Notes: generated by a model from the sequence alone, not told the origin. A stretch of 53,063 nucleotides of DNA from CAG-582 sp964551965 (GCA_964551965.1 CAZKFB010000004.1:1-53063), one strand, 5' to 3'; counted from the first letter of the stretch, positions 41,413 to 49,933 are shown. Translations and numbers: made by a program.

Positions 41413-41441
41413 ATTATACTAAACATCAGCTAAATATTCAA
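41413..41441 (-). promoter_or_regulatory. Sigma-A promoter of the leuS operon, inside the GH31 3' end
   Basis: On the minus strand, TTGAAT (41441-41436), a 17-nt spacer, TATAAT (41418-41413). The -35 and spacer are codons of the upstream GH31 gene. Confidence 0.75.
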
Positions 41442-43827
41442 GAAGTTTTAAGAACAAATTAATATATTTCTGACTTACACCATATTTCTTTAACTTACGT
41501 ACTTTAATACGCTTTTGTTTAATATCATCATCACTAAATAGAATTTTACCAATAATATCTTTTGTCTTTGTTTGAATTGGTATATCATTAAGGATTGACG
41601 AAATATCATCAGTAAATAAACTAGCAGCATCTATTTCTAAGTTTTTACCTTTAATAGTAAGTGTTATTTGTTTTAATGTTGATAAACTTGGTAATTCAAT
41701 AACAAAATCATTATCATCAACATATGTTTCAATTCCTTTAACACTTTCTGATCCTATGTGAGCATCATAGCTATCAGGTTCATTGGTATTTTTAAATCTT
41801 ATTCGATAAGCACGATAATTACTTATTATTCCACTTTTACCTGCTACCGGTCTAATAACTACCGTAAAGTTATTCTTTTGATAAGTATAATCTATATCGG
41901 TTACTAAGTAATAACCTTTTTCATATAAGGAGCTAATGCCATCATCTTCATATAATTCATATGTATTAGATTCCCCCGGAAATATTTGAATTTCCATAGC
42001 TTTAGGTGGATTAGTATCATTAATATTCTTTTCATCTAATATAGCTAAAGGTATTATGGAACCAGCTCTTGTAAATACTGGATAAGATTCTAACTTGTAG
42101 AATGCTGTATATCTTTTGCCACCAATATATTTTCTACCAGTCGTAAAATCATACCAAATACCGTCAGGTAAATATAACTTTTGAATAGTTCTTTCCATTA
42201 CTCGATCCATTTTAGTAGTAATTGGAGCAACGAATAAAGAATCTCCGAAATAATATTCATTTTTATATAATGGTTCATCATATATTTCTGGATAACGATA
42301 ATATAATGGCTGAACTAAAGGTAAACCCGTTCTACTATAACGATAAGCTTCACTGTAAAGATATGGTATTAAAGAATGTCTTAATCTTAAATACTGTGAA
42401 ACGACTGAATTAGTAGTTATATCCCATCTCCATGGCTCTCTTTTATAATAATAACCTTCATCAGCAGAAAGTCTTAAGATTGGTGAAAAACATCCAAATT
42501 GACAGAATCTTGAATATAACTCTCCATCTTCTACCCCATCAGTAAATCCACCAATATCATTACTTATCCATGAAATACCTATATTTGAAGCATTTGAATT
42601 ATAAGCCGGCAATGCCTGTAAATTACTCCAACTAACTAATGTTTCTCCCGTATAATGAACTGGATATCTGTGAGTTGCAATTAAACCATTTCTAGCTAAA
42701 ACCATTCCACGTCTATTTTGAATTTGTTTAAAATCATTAAAATGATAATGAGTAAGTGCTCTTAGGGAAACCATATCTTTAGGATTATTATAATTAATAA
42801 AGAAGAAATCTACTCCATAATTCATAAGAGGATGGATTAAATAATCAAAATATGCACTTAAAACATTTTTATTAAATAAATTAAATGGTAAAGTACCAGT
42901 ACCTTCAAGTCCACTAGCTGACTTAAATGGCAAATAATAATCTTCTTTTTCTGAAATTCCCTCAAAAGGATTAACCGATACAGCAACCTTTATTCCTTTG
43001 CTATGAAGGAAATCAGTTAATCTCTTAGGTCTTTTAAATAAAGTTTCATTAAATGATAATCCGCTTTTCATCTTTGGATTAACACGATGCCATTTATCAC
43101 CAAGTAATAAAACAGACATTGGAACTTTATTCTTATAGAATTTATATGTTAGATTTTCGATAGTCTTAGCATTATATTCAATATTTCTATTCCACCATAC
43201 ACCTAAAGCATATCTTGGAATTAATGGTGGGAATCCAGTAAGCGTAAAATAATCTCTTAAAGCAGCACCAAAGTCACGCTTATACATAAATACATAAACA
43301 TCTATTCTCTTATCATTTCTTTTGCCTAACGAACCATCTTCATTGAATATTAAAGAATGACTATCATCAATTGATACAAAACCATCAGTACTATATAATC
43401 CCTTTTCAAGTTTATGTTTAGATACTTCTCCATCTAAAGCATAACTAGTACCTAAGAAATTTCTAACTTCGGGATGATTCATATACCAATACTTATCTGT
43501 ATCATTTAAATTAATTCTTAAATTAGCATCCGGTGAAACCTTAGTTCCTACAAATATAGCCCCCTTTAAATAAGTTAAAGTAAAATATTTAGTCTTAACA
43601 GTAATATATTTACTATCTTCTTTTTTCTCAAAATGAGCAAGTTTAAAATTACGATTCATGACAAGTTCAGTAGGACGATCTTCAAAAGTACTAGTCTCAC
43701 TATACTCTAATCTTACAAGTAAATCGGATAATATGGTAATACGATATTTAGGTCCACTTATTACAGCTTGTGGATTTGGCAATATACTCTCATAGTCCAT
43801 TTGAAAATGACTTTGCAAATTTCCCAT
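41419..43827 (-). CDS. Glycoside hydrolase family 31 protein with altered catalytic residues
   Basis: 802 aa. GH31 blocks are strong: GVWWNRNIEYN, MSVLLLGDKWHRV, ISWISNDIGGFTDG, RLRHSLIPYLYSEAYRYS, PLVQPLYYRYPE, YYFGDSLFVAPIT, WYDFTTGRKY. The nucleophile block (usually F-W-x-D-x-N) reads VDFFFINYNNPKD with Asn345 in place of Asp. The acid/base block (usually GD) reads YTGETLVSW with Glu395. An alpha-glucosidase or related activity is therefore uncertain. No signal peptide, so it is cytoplasmic. C-terminal extension of about 60 residues. Confidence 0.88.
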   Translation of the reverse strand: MGNLQSHFQMDYESILPNPQAVISGPKYRITILSDLLVRLEYSETSTFEDRPTELVMNRNFKLAHFEKKEDSKYITVKTKYFTLTYLKGAIFVGTKVSPDANLRINLNDTDKYWYMNHPEVRNFLGTSYALDGEVSKHKLEKGLYSTDGFVSIDDSHSLIFNEDGSLGKRNDKRIDVYVFMYKRDFGAALRDYFTLTGFPPLIPRYALGVWWNRNIEYNAKTIENLTYKFYKNKVPMSVLLLGDKWHRVNPKMKSGLSFNETLFKRPKRLTDFLHSKGIKVAVSVNPFEGISEKEDYYLPFKSASGLEGTGTLPFNLFNKNVLSAYFDYLIHPLMNYGVDFFFINYNNPKDMVSLRALTHYHFNDFKQIQNRRGMVLARNGLIATHRYPVHYTGETLVSWSNLQALPAYNSNASNIGISWISNDIGGFTDGVEDGELYSRFCQFGCFSPILRLSADEGYYYKREPWRWDITTNSVVSQYLRLRHSLIPYLYSEAYRYSRTGLPLVQPLYYRYPEIYDEPLYKNEYYFGDSLFVAPITTKMDRVMERTIQKLYLPDGIWYDFTTGRKYIGGKRYTAFYKLESYPVFTRAGSIIPLAILDEKNINDTNPPKAMEIQIFPGESNTYELYEDDGISSLYEKGYYLVTDIDYTYQKNNFTVVIRPVAGKSGIISNYRAYRIRFKNTNEPDSYDAHIGSESVKGIETYVDDNDFVIELPSLSTLKQITLTIKGKNLEIDAASLFTDDISSILNDIPIQTKTKDIIGKILFSDDDIKQKRIKVRKLKKYGVSQKYINLFLKLLEYLADV

Positions 43828-43889
43828 AACATCCCTCTATTCTATTTAATATTTTAACATAATGATTATTCATTTACAATAATTATGTA

Positions 43890-43916
43890 TAAAAGAAAAC
43901 AAGATTATTCATCTTG
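43890..43916 (-). terminator. Terminator after the ABC-type locus
   Basis: On the minus strand, CAAGAT-gaata-ATCTTG followed by TTTTCTTTT. Confidence 0.75.
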
Positions 43917-44565
43917 CTTCTTTTCGTTTTATAATATCTAAATATCTAAATGTTCGTAAGTTAAAGAACATAAAATTAATTATAAAAGTACCAATAATAA
44001 CCACTACACTCAAATATATATTAAAATGTAATAATGGATATAAAAGTAATAATAATAGTACGATACAAACTATTTTATTAGTATTTAACATATTGTATAA
44101 AGTATAAACTGAACTCATAATCATAATTCGATAAACTATTGGATAAATATAATACTCTAATGAAGTTGGCATATAAGATCCAAATACATAATAAACAGCT
44201 AAATATTGAAGTAAAGTAAAGAATAAAATGAAACAAAGACCAACTATATATTTATGAATGGCCCATTTCTTTTGATTATATCTTAATGCTATATTATTGT
44301 GAAAATATATATGTTCTGATAAATGAAACACAGCAAAGAATAAAACGAGATAAGAATTAACAAATATATATAATGTATTTACGGGATTCTCTTTACTGAA
44401 TATTGGAAAACACAATAATTCTTTTGCTTGTTCAATTATTTCAATATCTTCATGATTAAACCTCATAAAACCAAACATTGTAATAAACAATATAACAAAA
44501 TAAAATATAAATACAACTATAGTTTTTAAGAATGCCCATTCAGCACTTTTTACTTCATATTTCAT
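43909..44565 (-). CDS. ABC-associated membrane protein (third)
   Basis: 218 aa, about six hydrophobic helices, no recognisable permease motif. Start ATG overlaps the stop of the preceding membrane gene (ATGA) after AAAAGGGATATAGG. Last of four genes encoding two or three membrane subunits with one ATPase. It is probably part of an ABC-2-like exporter or immunity complex. Confidence 0.65.
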   Translation of the reverse strand: MKYEVKSAEWAFLKTIVVFIFYFVILFITMFGFMRFNHEDIEIIEQAKELLCFPIFSKENPVNTLYIFVNSYLVLFFAVFHLSEHIYFHNNIALRYNQKKWAIHKYIVGLCFILFFTLLQYLAVYYVFGSYMPTSLEYYIYPIVYRIMIMSSVYTLYNMLNTNKIVCIVLLLLLLYPLLHFNIYLSVVVIIGTFIINFMFFNLRTFRYLDIIKRKEAR

Positions 44566-45287
44566 CCTATATCCCTTTTCTTATTTATTATTATTTTCTT
44601 TAAAACTAATATAAGTATAACATAAAAACAAATCATAGCTAGAGTTGATATCAATTCCACACTAAAGGAACTAAATTGATTACCCGATAAAATCGAAGTC
44701 ATAGTAATTGGTAAATTACCACCTAAATCAATAATATTAAAAACAACTAATAACATAAGTAATAGTTTTAACTTTTTGTTATTTGTATAATATGCTAAAA
44801 AGTTTAAAACAGCAATTATAAGTATAAATATAAATCTAATAATTAAATAATATATTAAATAATATAAATTAGGAATATTATAAATATCATATGTACTCAT
44901 AATGTAACCACTATTGAACATTATCACAGATGCTATACTTAGTATAAAGAAAACAAAGTCTAATACTAATGTTAGAAGTATTACATCTCCTAAACAATTT
45001 CTAACAACTTTCTTTCTTGATCCATATCTATGCGCTTGATAAACAATACTAAAACTTTTTTGTAAATAATTCCATATATTTGATATATACAAAATAAAAA
45101 CTAATATATTAACTATCTTATATTGATAAGAAAATAATAATATAGATAAAAAATCAGTTTTACTTTTTAAAGTTATTACTGGTATAGCTAAAATTAGCAA
45201 AAACAAAAATATTGTTCCAAAGCTTGAATAAGAATTCAAGTATTTTTTTACTCTATTATAACAATCCTTAAACATTTTTTGATTCAC
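44562..45287 (-). CDS. ABC-associated membrane protein (second)
   Basis: 241 aa if GTG 45287 is used; ATG 45275 is an alternative. About six helices, with HRYGSRKKVVRNCLG as a cytoplasmic basic loop typical of ABC-2 permeases. It overlaps the end of the ATPase gene by 8-20 nt and the next membrane gene by 4 nt, so all are tightly coupled. Confidence 0.65.
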   Translation of the reverse strand: MNQKMFKDCYNRVKKYLNSYSSFGTIFLFLLILAIPVITLKSKTDFLSILLFSYQYKIVNILVFILYISNIWNYLQKSFSIVYQAHRYGSRKKVVRNCLGDVILLTLVLDFVFFILSIASVIMFNSGYIMSTYDIYNIPNLYYLIYYLIIRFIFILIIAVLNFLAYYTNNKKLKLLLMLLVVFNIIDLGGNLPITMTSILSGNQFSSFSVELISTLAMICFYVILILVLKKIIINKKRDIG

Positions 45288-45909
45288 TTATCCTACCATT
45301 ATCAAACACATATATTTTATCAGATAACTTAGTTAAATCTTCTTTAATATGGGTACTAACAATTATTAGTTTTCCTTCTTTTTTCTTTTCTAATAAATAT
45401 TCAGTTAGCTTATCTACAGTTGCTTGTTCTATTCCATTAAATGGTTCATCTAAAATTAATATATCAGGATCTTCCATAATAGCTTGTGCTACTCCTAATT
45501 TTTGTTTCATACCTAAAGAATACTTAGAATATTTTTTGTTCATTTCTTCAGTTAAATTAACAAGTTCTAAAGTTTCTAATATTTTCTTCTCATCAATTGT
45601 TTTATTTATATCAGCTAATAGCTTTAAATTTTCTAAGCCTGATATATCAGGAAAAAATGCAGGTTTTTCTATTAATATTCGCACATTAGACGGATATGCT
45701 CCAGTTTCATTAATATCTACTCCATCAATTAATACGGAGCCCGTAGTAGGAACATAAAGTCCACTTATTATTTTTTGAAGTACACTTTTGCCTGATCCAT
45801 TTCTCCCATAAAATCCATAAATATTACCTGATTCAAAAGTCATTGAAACATCATCAATCACTTTTATTTTTTTAAAGCTTTTACTAACATTTTTTAATTC
45901 TATTTTCAT
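45268..45909 (-). CDS. ABC transporter ATP-binding protein
   Basis: 213 aa. Walker A GRNGSGKSVLQK (about 35-46), ABC signature YSLGMKQKLG (about 130-139), Walker B ILILDEPFNG (about 150-159), switch His in IVSTHIKED. Short CcmA-type ATPase without an extra C-terminal domain, usual for ABC-2 exporters. Starts after GAGGAGTAATAATT at the end of the upstream membrane gene. Confidence 0.92.
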   Translation of the reverse strand: MKIELKNVSKSFKKIKVIDDVSMTFESGNIYGFYGRNGSGKSVLQKIISGLYVPTTGSVLIDGVDINETGAYPSNVRILIEKPAFFPDISGLENLKLLADINKTIDEKKILETLELVNLTEEMNKKYSKYSLGMKQKLGVAQAIMEDPDILILDEPFNGIEQATVDKLTEYLLEKKKEGKLIIVSTHIKEDLTKLSDKIYVFDNGRISESKNV

Positions 45910-45914
45910 AATTA

Positions 45915-46847
45915 TTACTCCTCATTCTTATTATCATTTTTTTCTGAATCAATTATCAACTTTTCTTTATTTTTATAACTTATAAACAATATAACGAAAG
46001 ATATTGCTAACATAATTAAATTCCACATCAAATTATAAACAACATCGTCTTTATCAAATAAATCGTACATTTCAAATATGTTAAAATCTATTCCTCTAGA
46101 AGCATTAAATAAACCAAAAATGATATTCGTATTTACAATTTCCACTAATAATGATATACCGACAATACATACAAAAGATTTAATCACTGATAAAACATAA
46201 TTATGTTCTTTACGTGATATTATCAAAGTAATATTAGTGTGTATCAATGTTAAAATAAAAGATTGAATAACTATAAAGAAAAAATAAAGTAATATATTAT
46301 TTTCAAATATTGTATTTTCAAGATAAGGATATCCATTATCTCCATTACCAGTCATTATAAAAGTTAATATAAACACAATAATCAGCATTATTGGTACTAA
46401 TAAAGAATATCTCCATGAAGAAATGAATAATTTCTTTTTAATACTTTTATAATTTTCTCGATTGATATTATTTATGATTATTCTGTTTCTTAAGTATTTC
46501 GTAACAAAATATGTACTACAAACCACAATGATTAAAATTACAATAAATTCATTTATATAATTTCTATAGAAATCAAAGACAAACATATCATAAGCATTAG
46601 AAGCAGTCATGTTAAATTCTGTTGAATTTATAACTTCCAAATAAAAATTACAATTTTCCAATTCAAATTCACTCATATCTTCTATTGGAGTACTTTTACA
46701 TAAATTAATTACACGCTCATAATCACCAAATAAGTCTGCCTGATTTTCCTCATATCTTTTTAAAGGGATAATTGATAAAAAGCCAAATATAATAAATAAA
46801 CTGATCATAATTATATAAAATTTATTCCTAAATATTAAATCTCTCAT
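45915..46847 (-). CDS. ABC-2-like membrane protein (first)
   Basis: 310 aa. First helix at about 12-29, then an external loop of about 65 residues with two Cys, then five or more helices: the layout of ABC-2 permeases with a large first extracellular loop. Starts 60 nt after the secreted protein gene, beyond a hairpin. Followed by the ATPase gene after 5 nt. Confidence 0.7.
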   Translation of the reverse strand: MRDLIFRNKFYIIMISLFIIFGFLSIIPLKRYEENQADLFGDYERVINLCKSTPIEDMSEFELENCNFYLEVINSTEFNMTASNAYDMFVFDFYRNYINEFIVILIIVVCSTYFVTKYLRNRIIINNINRENYKSIKKKLFISSWRYSLLVPIMLIIVFILTFIMTGNGDNGYPYLENTIFENNILLYFFFIVIQSFILTLIHTNITLIISRKEHNYVLSVIKSFVCIVGISLLVEIVNTNIIFGLFNASRGIDFNIFEMYDLFDKDDVVYNLMWNLIMLAISFVILFISYKNKEKLIIDSEKNDNKNEE

Positions 46848-46860
46848 ATATACCTCACAA

Positions 46861-46897
46861 AATTAAAGATAAGGAGATATACCTATATCTCCTATCC
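46861..46897 (-). terminator. Hairpin between the secreted protein gene and ABC genes
   Basis: On the minus strand, GATA-g-GAGATAT-aggt-ATATCTC-ct-TATC followed by TTTAATTTT. A partial terminator here would give more transcript for the secreted protein than for the transporter genes. Confidence 0.65.
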
Positions 46898-46907
46898 TTA
46901 TTATTAA

Positions 46908-47351
46908 TTATCTAATAGGATCTTGAACATACCAATCCCAAATAAGAGTTGTTTCCAAGAGTGTCCAATCAGATCTTTTAATAGATATACGATAAGTTCC
47001 AGTAGCCTCAGTAGTATTGCCTGTATAATAGTATCTTTGATCCATTTTCAACTCAGATGATTCTTGAGTATTTTTCCATTTCCCATCGACATCTCTTTGC
47101 AATGTTGCAATAAATTTACAATTTTTACATGGAGATGTTAATCCAGTCTCCGCATAATCATTATAAAAGTTTTGAGTCCCTAGTCGCTCTTTTTTTACAG
47201 CTATAGTATTAACAGCCTTATCCTTTGGAACTGTACTCTGTCCTGATACTCCCCATTGATCCGGTCTAAGAGTAGCAGCAGCACTAGCCATTGCAACATT
47301 TGCAATCATTGAAACAACAAGTATTGCAAAACTATACTTTAAAATTTTCAT
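46908..47351 (-). CDS. Secreted protein linked to ABC genes
   Basis: 147 aa after AAAGGAGGTAATCTA. A signal peptide (about 1-24, MKILKYSFAILVVSMIANVA...A) precedes a mature part of about 120 residues rich in Thr and aromatic residues, with one Cys pair (CKNC) and a Trp-rich end (DWTLLE, IWDWYVQD). Not recognised. A small exported protein followed by a dedicated ABC system recalls bacteriocin and immunity loci, but no bacteriocin family motif is visible. Confidence 0.7.
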   Translation of the reverse strand: MKILKYSFAILVVSMIANVAMASAAATLRPDQWGVSGQSTVPKDKAVNTIAVKKERLGTQNFYNDYAETGLTSPCKNCKFIATLQRDVDGKWKNTQESSELKMDQRYYYTGNTTEATGTYRISIKRSDWTLLETTLIWDWYVQDPIR

Positions 47352-47378
47352 TAGATTACCTCCTTTCTTTATAAATTC

Positions 47379-47411
47379 TTATAAGAAAATAATTTTAATA
47401 CTTTCTTATAA
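47379..47411 (-). promoter_or_regulatory. Inverted repeat upstream of the secreted protein gene
   Basis: Perfect 10-bp arms TTATAAGAAA and TTTCTTATAA with 13 nt between, 28-60 nt before the start of the secreted protein gene. The position suits an operator or a leader hairpin. Confidence 0.45.
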
Positions 47412-47472
47412 CCTAAGTAAAATGAACTACGATTATTAGTATCTTCGTTCAATTTCACTATAGCACAAATTC

Positions 47473-47505
47473 ATAAAAAGAGGTTGTTCCATTTTGGAAC
47501 ATCCT
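47473..47505 (-). terminator. Terminator after the GT39-like gene
   Basis: On the minus strand, AGG-a-TGTTCCA-aaa-TGGAACA-a-CCT followed by CTTTTTAT. A second imperfect palindrome GTGAATA-t-TATTCAC lies at 47517-47531. Confidence 0.7.
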
Positions 47506-47555
47506 ACTTTTTGAACGTGAATATTATTCACATTTGCATTTTATTGAGATTATTT

Positions 47556-49106
47556 TTATGTTTCAATAATTATATATTTTTCAAAATAAGTTATTTTATA
47601 ATCATCTAAATTATATTTATCTTTATCTTCTTTTTCTATTATATATACTGAATTACTTTTTAGTTTCTTAATGTTTTCAAAATGATACTTACCGAATGAT
47701 TTAACTTTTTCAAATGGAGCACCTTCATTTTCATACTCAACAGACTCAACAAAATCTCTAGTATCATATTCCGTATAGAATAAAGTATATATATAAGGCA
47801 TTTTAATACTCTTTGTTATATAAATATCTTTATTAATATCTTTAACATATTTAATTGGTTTATCTAAACAGGCTTCAAATGTACTAAACTCATTATAATC
47901 TTGACTACAATATTGAGTTAAGAATAATATAAACATTACTAAATACATCAAAGTAAATGTAAGCCCAACTTTCTTTTTATTATTAGCAAGTTTAAGAACA
48001 ACATATATACCTTCTATCGTATAAATAATTATTGGTATCATAAGAATGTTTAATCTATTAATATTTGGCGGAACTATTAAAGATAAAACTATTGATACAA
48101 TAAACCAAATATTAAATAGATAATTATATTTTAATTCAATTATTTTATTCTTTCTAAATGAATTTATAATACCAATAAAAGTAAATACAATTGATGATAC
48201 GTATACAATTCCATAAGGGAATATATTATTCCAAGCTAAACCATCTGATTGAAATACTAATATACTTAAACACGTTAAGATATTTTTAATACTCATCAAT
48301 ATAAAAGAACTAGAAAATATCGAAGTAATACTCTCATATCTATTTACATCTAGAATCGGTATTGTCATGAATGGTAAATTTATTTGATTCATTCCTAAAG
48401 TATTTATTAGAACATATAAAATAATTGGTAAAGAAATAACACCAACAATACCCAAAGAAATAACACCACTAGAAAATTTAATATGTTTTTTTCTTATTAA
48501 CATAATAAGTAAAGGTATTATAAATACAGGTAAAAAATAATAACTAGTTCCATAAGCATAAGCACTAATACCAGCCACAATAAACGAACTATAATATAAA
48601 AGTTTATTATTACTTTCTAATCCACTTATAAGCATATAAACAAATAATAAAATTAGATCAGGAAATAGATTAGATTCTAATCCCCATCTACTCTTCATAA
48701 TATGCCATGGGGATATTACTAACAACGACAAACCTATAATTGCTAGTTTCTTATTGCCAATTTTATTTAATAATTTATACATTACTATTAAAGATAATGA
48801 ACTAATAATTACCATTGGTAATCTTACACTTAATATATTTAATCCAAATACTTTAACGAAAGGAATTATAAGATAAGTTAACAATGCATTCTGTCCACTA
48901 CCCCAAGCCACTAAAAATACTGGTAAAAAATTACCATTACGATCAATTCCATAATTCAAAATTGAATAGGCTTCATAGCCAGCCGAAGCTTCATCACAAT
49001 TTAGGGCATTAGGCATTAATCCAATACCAACTACTCTAACCATTATTCCTATAATTAAAATAACAAGCATTAATTTATTCTCATCTATTTTTTTTAATAT
49101 CTTCAT
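47556..49106 (-). CDS. GT39/ArnT-like polyprenyl-phosphate glycosyltransferase
   Basis: 516 aa if ATG 49106 is used (GTG 49115 and ATG 49112 are also possible). About 11 membrane helices. After helix 1 the loop NALNCDEASAGYEAYSILNYG carries the Asp-Glu pair typical of catalytic loop 1 in GT-C enzymes; SPWHIMKSRWGLESN is also typical. A C-terminal outside domain of about 110 residues follows. These enzymes transfer sugar from lipid-phosphate sugars to outside acceptors. Monocistronic. Confidence 0.82.
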   Translation of the reverse strand: MKILKKIDENKLMLVILIIGIMVRVVGIGLMPNALNCDEASAGYEAYSILNYGIDRNGNFLPVFLVAWGSGQNALLTYLIIPFVKVFGLNILSVRLPMVIISSLSLIVMYKLLNKIGNKKLAIIGLSLLVISPWHIMKSRWGLESNLFPDLILLFVYMLISGLESNNKLLYYSSFIVAGISAYAYGTSYYFLPVFIIPLLIMLIRKKHIKFSSGVISLGIVGVISLPIILYVLINTLGMNQINLPFMTIPILDVNRYESITSIFSSSFILMSIKNILTCLSILVFQSDGLAWNNIFPYGIVYVSSIVFTFIGIINSFRKNKIIELKYNYLFNIWFIVSIVLSLIVPPNINRLNILMIPIIIYTIEGIYVVLKLANNKKKVGLTFTLMYLVMFILFLTQYCSQDYNEFSTFEACLDKPIKYVKDINKDIYITKSIKMPYIYTLFYTEYDTRDFVESVEYENEGAPFEKVKSFGKYHFENIKKLKSNSVYIIEKEDKDKYNLDDYKITYFEKYIIIET

Positions 49107-49165
49107 TTTCATCACACATATTCTATCTAAATTATAATCTAATTTTAATTATAAGTAAATAATAC

Positions 49166-49195
49166 TTGCATACATTAATAATTCTAGTATATAAT
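49166..49195 (+). promoter_or_regulatory. Promoter of antisense RNA, copy 1
   Basis: TTGCAT, an 18-nt spacer, TATAAT. The same arrangement is seen in copy 2. Confidence 0.75.
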
Positions 49196-49201
49196 TAAGT
49201 T

Positions 49202-49284
49202 GTGAGAAGCAAGTCCTCTTTTGGACTAATGCTTACCACTTTTAGAGGTAGCACCTTTTCAATATAGAAAAGGCGCTTTTTTTA
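49202..49284 (+). ncRNA. Candidate antitoxin RNA, copy 1
   Basis: About 83 nt from the promoter to a T run. An irregular hairpin (GTG-aga-AGC-a-AGTCC-tctttt-GGACT-aat-GCT-tac-CAC) is followed by a terminator (GC-a-CCTTTTC...GAAAAGG-c-GC, then seven T). It runs convergently into the 3' end of the small peptide ORF. The loop has two more bases than in copy 2 while the stem is identical. Confidence 0.7.
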
Positions 49285-49356
49285 TTTTACAATAATTATA
49301 TAAAGCAAAATAAATATTATAATGAATAGTAACATATTTAATGTTTTATTCTTCAT
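49282..49356 (-). CDS. Candidate type I toxin peptide, copy 1 (24 aa)
   Basis: ATG 49356 after AAAGAAGTGATATT, TAA at 49282. The peptide starts MKNKTLNMLL, continues as an unbroken Ile/Leu/Phe/Tyr helix of about 16 residues and ends in VK. A single membrane helix with basic ends is typical of type I toxins (TxpA, Fst, Ldr/Ibs kinds), though I recognise no specific family. Copy 2 encodes the same peptide with one synonymous change. Confidence 0.65.
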   Translation of the reverse strand: MKNKTLNMLLFIIIFILLYIIIVK

Positions 49357-49450
49357 AATATCACTTCTTTCTACTACGCCCCCTGAAAAGTTTTATAGTC
49401 CATAAGGAAAAAGAATGTGATTGCGCCCATTCTTGCTTCTCGAAGAATTT

Positions 49451-49478
49451 ATAATACTCATTATTTTTTATAATTCAA
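49451..49478 (-). promoter_or_regulatory. Promoter of toxin mRNA, copy 1
   Basis: On the minus strand, TTGAAT (49478-49473), a 16-nt spacer, TATTAT (49456-49451). Expected mRNA start near 49444, giving a leader of about 88 nt. Confidence 0.6.
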
Positions 49479-49516
49479 GCGACTCGACAAAATTCGACAA
49501 AAGAAATAAATTATTC

Positions 49517-49546
49517 TTGTATATTTTAGTATTTATAGTATATAAT
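49517..49546 (+). promoter_or_regulatory. Promoter of antisense RNA, copy 2
   Basis: TTGTAT, an 18-nt spacer, TATAAT. Confidence 0.7.
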
Positions 49547-49551
49547 TAAGT

Positions 49552-49633
49552 TGTGAGAAGCAAGTCCTTTTGGACTAATGCTTACCACTTTTAGAGGTAG
49601 CACCTTTTCAATTTAGAAAAGGCGCTTTTTTTA
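49552..49633 (+). ncRNA. Candidate antitoxin RNA, copy 2
   Basis: Same hairpin and terminator as copy 1. The apical loop is tttt instead of tctttt, and the terminator loop differs by one base (aatttag for aatatag). All changes fall in loops, as expected for a structured RNA. Confidence 0.7.
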
Positions 49634-49705
49634 TTTTACAATTATTATATAAAGCAAAATAAATATTATAATGAATAGTAACATATTTAATGTTTTATTC
49701 TTCAT
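49631..49705 (-). CDS. Candidate type I toxin peptide, copy 2 (24 aa)
   Basis: ATG 49705 after AAAGAAGTGATGTT, TAA at 49631. Amino acid sequence identical to copy 1; the only ORF difference is an Ile codon (ATT to ATA). This supports translation and selection on the peptide. Confidence 0.65.
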   Translation of the reverse strand: MKNKTLNMLLFIIIFILLYIIIVK

Positions 49706-49797
49706 AACATCACTTCTTTCTACTACACCCCCTGAAAAGATTTTTAGTCCATAAGGAAAAAGAAGTGATAAGCGCCGTTCTTGCTTCTCGATAACTT

Positions 49798-49825
49798 ATA
49801 ATACATACTATTTTTTATATTTCAA
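49798..49825 (-). promoter_or_regulatory. Promoter of toxin mRNA, copy 2
   Basis: On the minus strand, TTGAAA (49825-49820), a 16-nt spacer, TATTAT (49803-49798). Confidence 0.6.
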
Positions 49826-49898
49826 TAGACTCGACAAAACTCGACAAAAGAAATAACAAATCTAATTACTAGAATAATGAAAACTTTGTCCTAATACA

Positions 49899-49927
49899 TT
49901 GACTTTTGCATATAATTAGTGTATATT
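49899..49927 (+). promoter_or_regulatory. Sigma-A promoter of rpsD
   Basis: TTGACT, a 17-nt spacer, TATATT. Expected start near 49934, leaving a leader of about 155 nt. Confidence 0.75.
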
Positions 49928-49933
49928 ACTAAT

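Larger units (their letters stand above)
49166..49830. repeat. Tandem duplication of about 350 bp
   Basis: Copy 1 (about 49166-49510) and copy 2 (about 49517-49860) share promoter, RNA, peptide ORF and leader, offset by 349-351 nt. Conservation is strongest over the RNA and the ORF. Confidence 0.9.

Noticed and set aside
47517..47531. GTGAATA-t-TATTCAC palindrome as an operator
   Set aside because: It lies next to the terminator of the GT39-like gene, far from any start. A short AT-rich palindrome here is likely by chance.
49166..49860. Repeats at 49200 and 49553 as a CRISPR array, T-box or insertion sequence ends
   Set aside because: Only two units of about 350 bp, each with promoter, hairpin RNA and ORF. 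No T-box core, no transposase, no short regularly spaced repeats.
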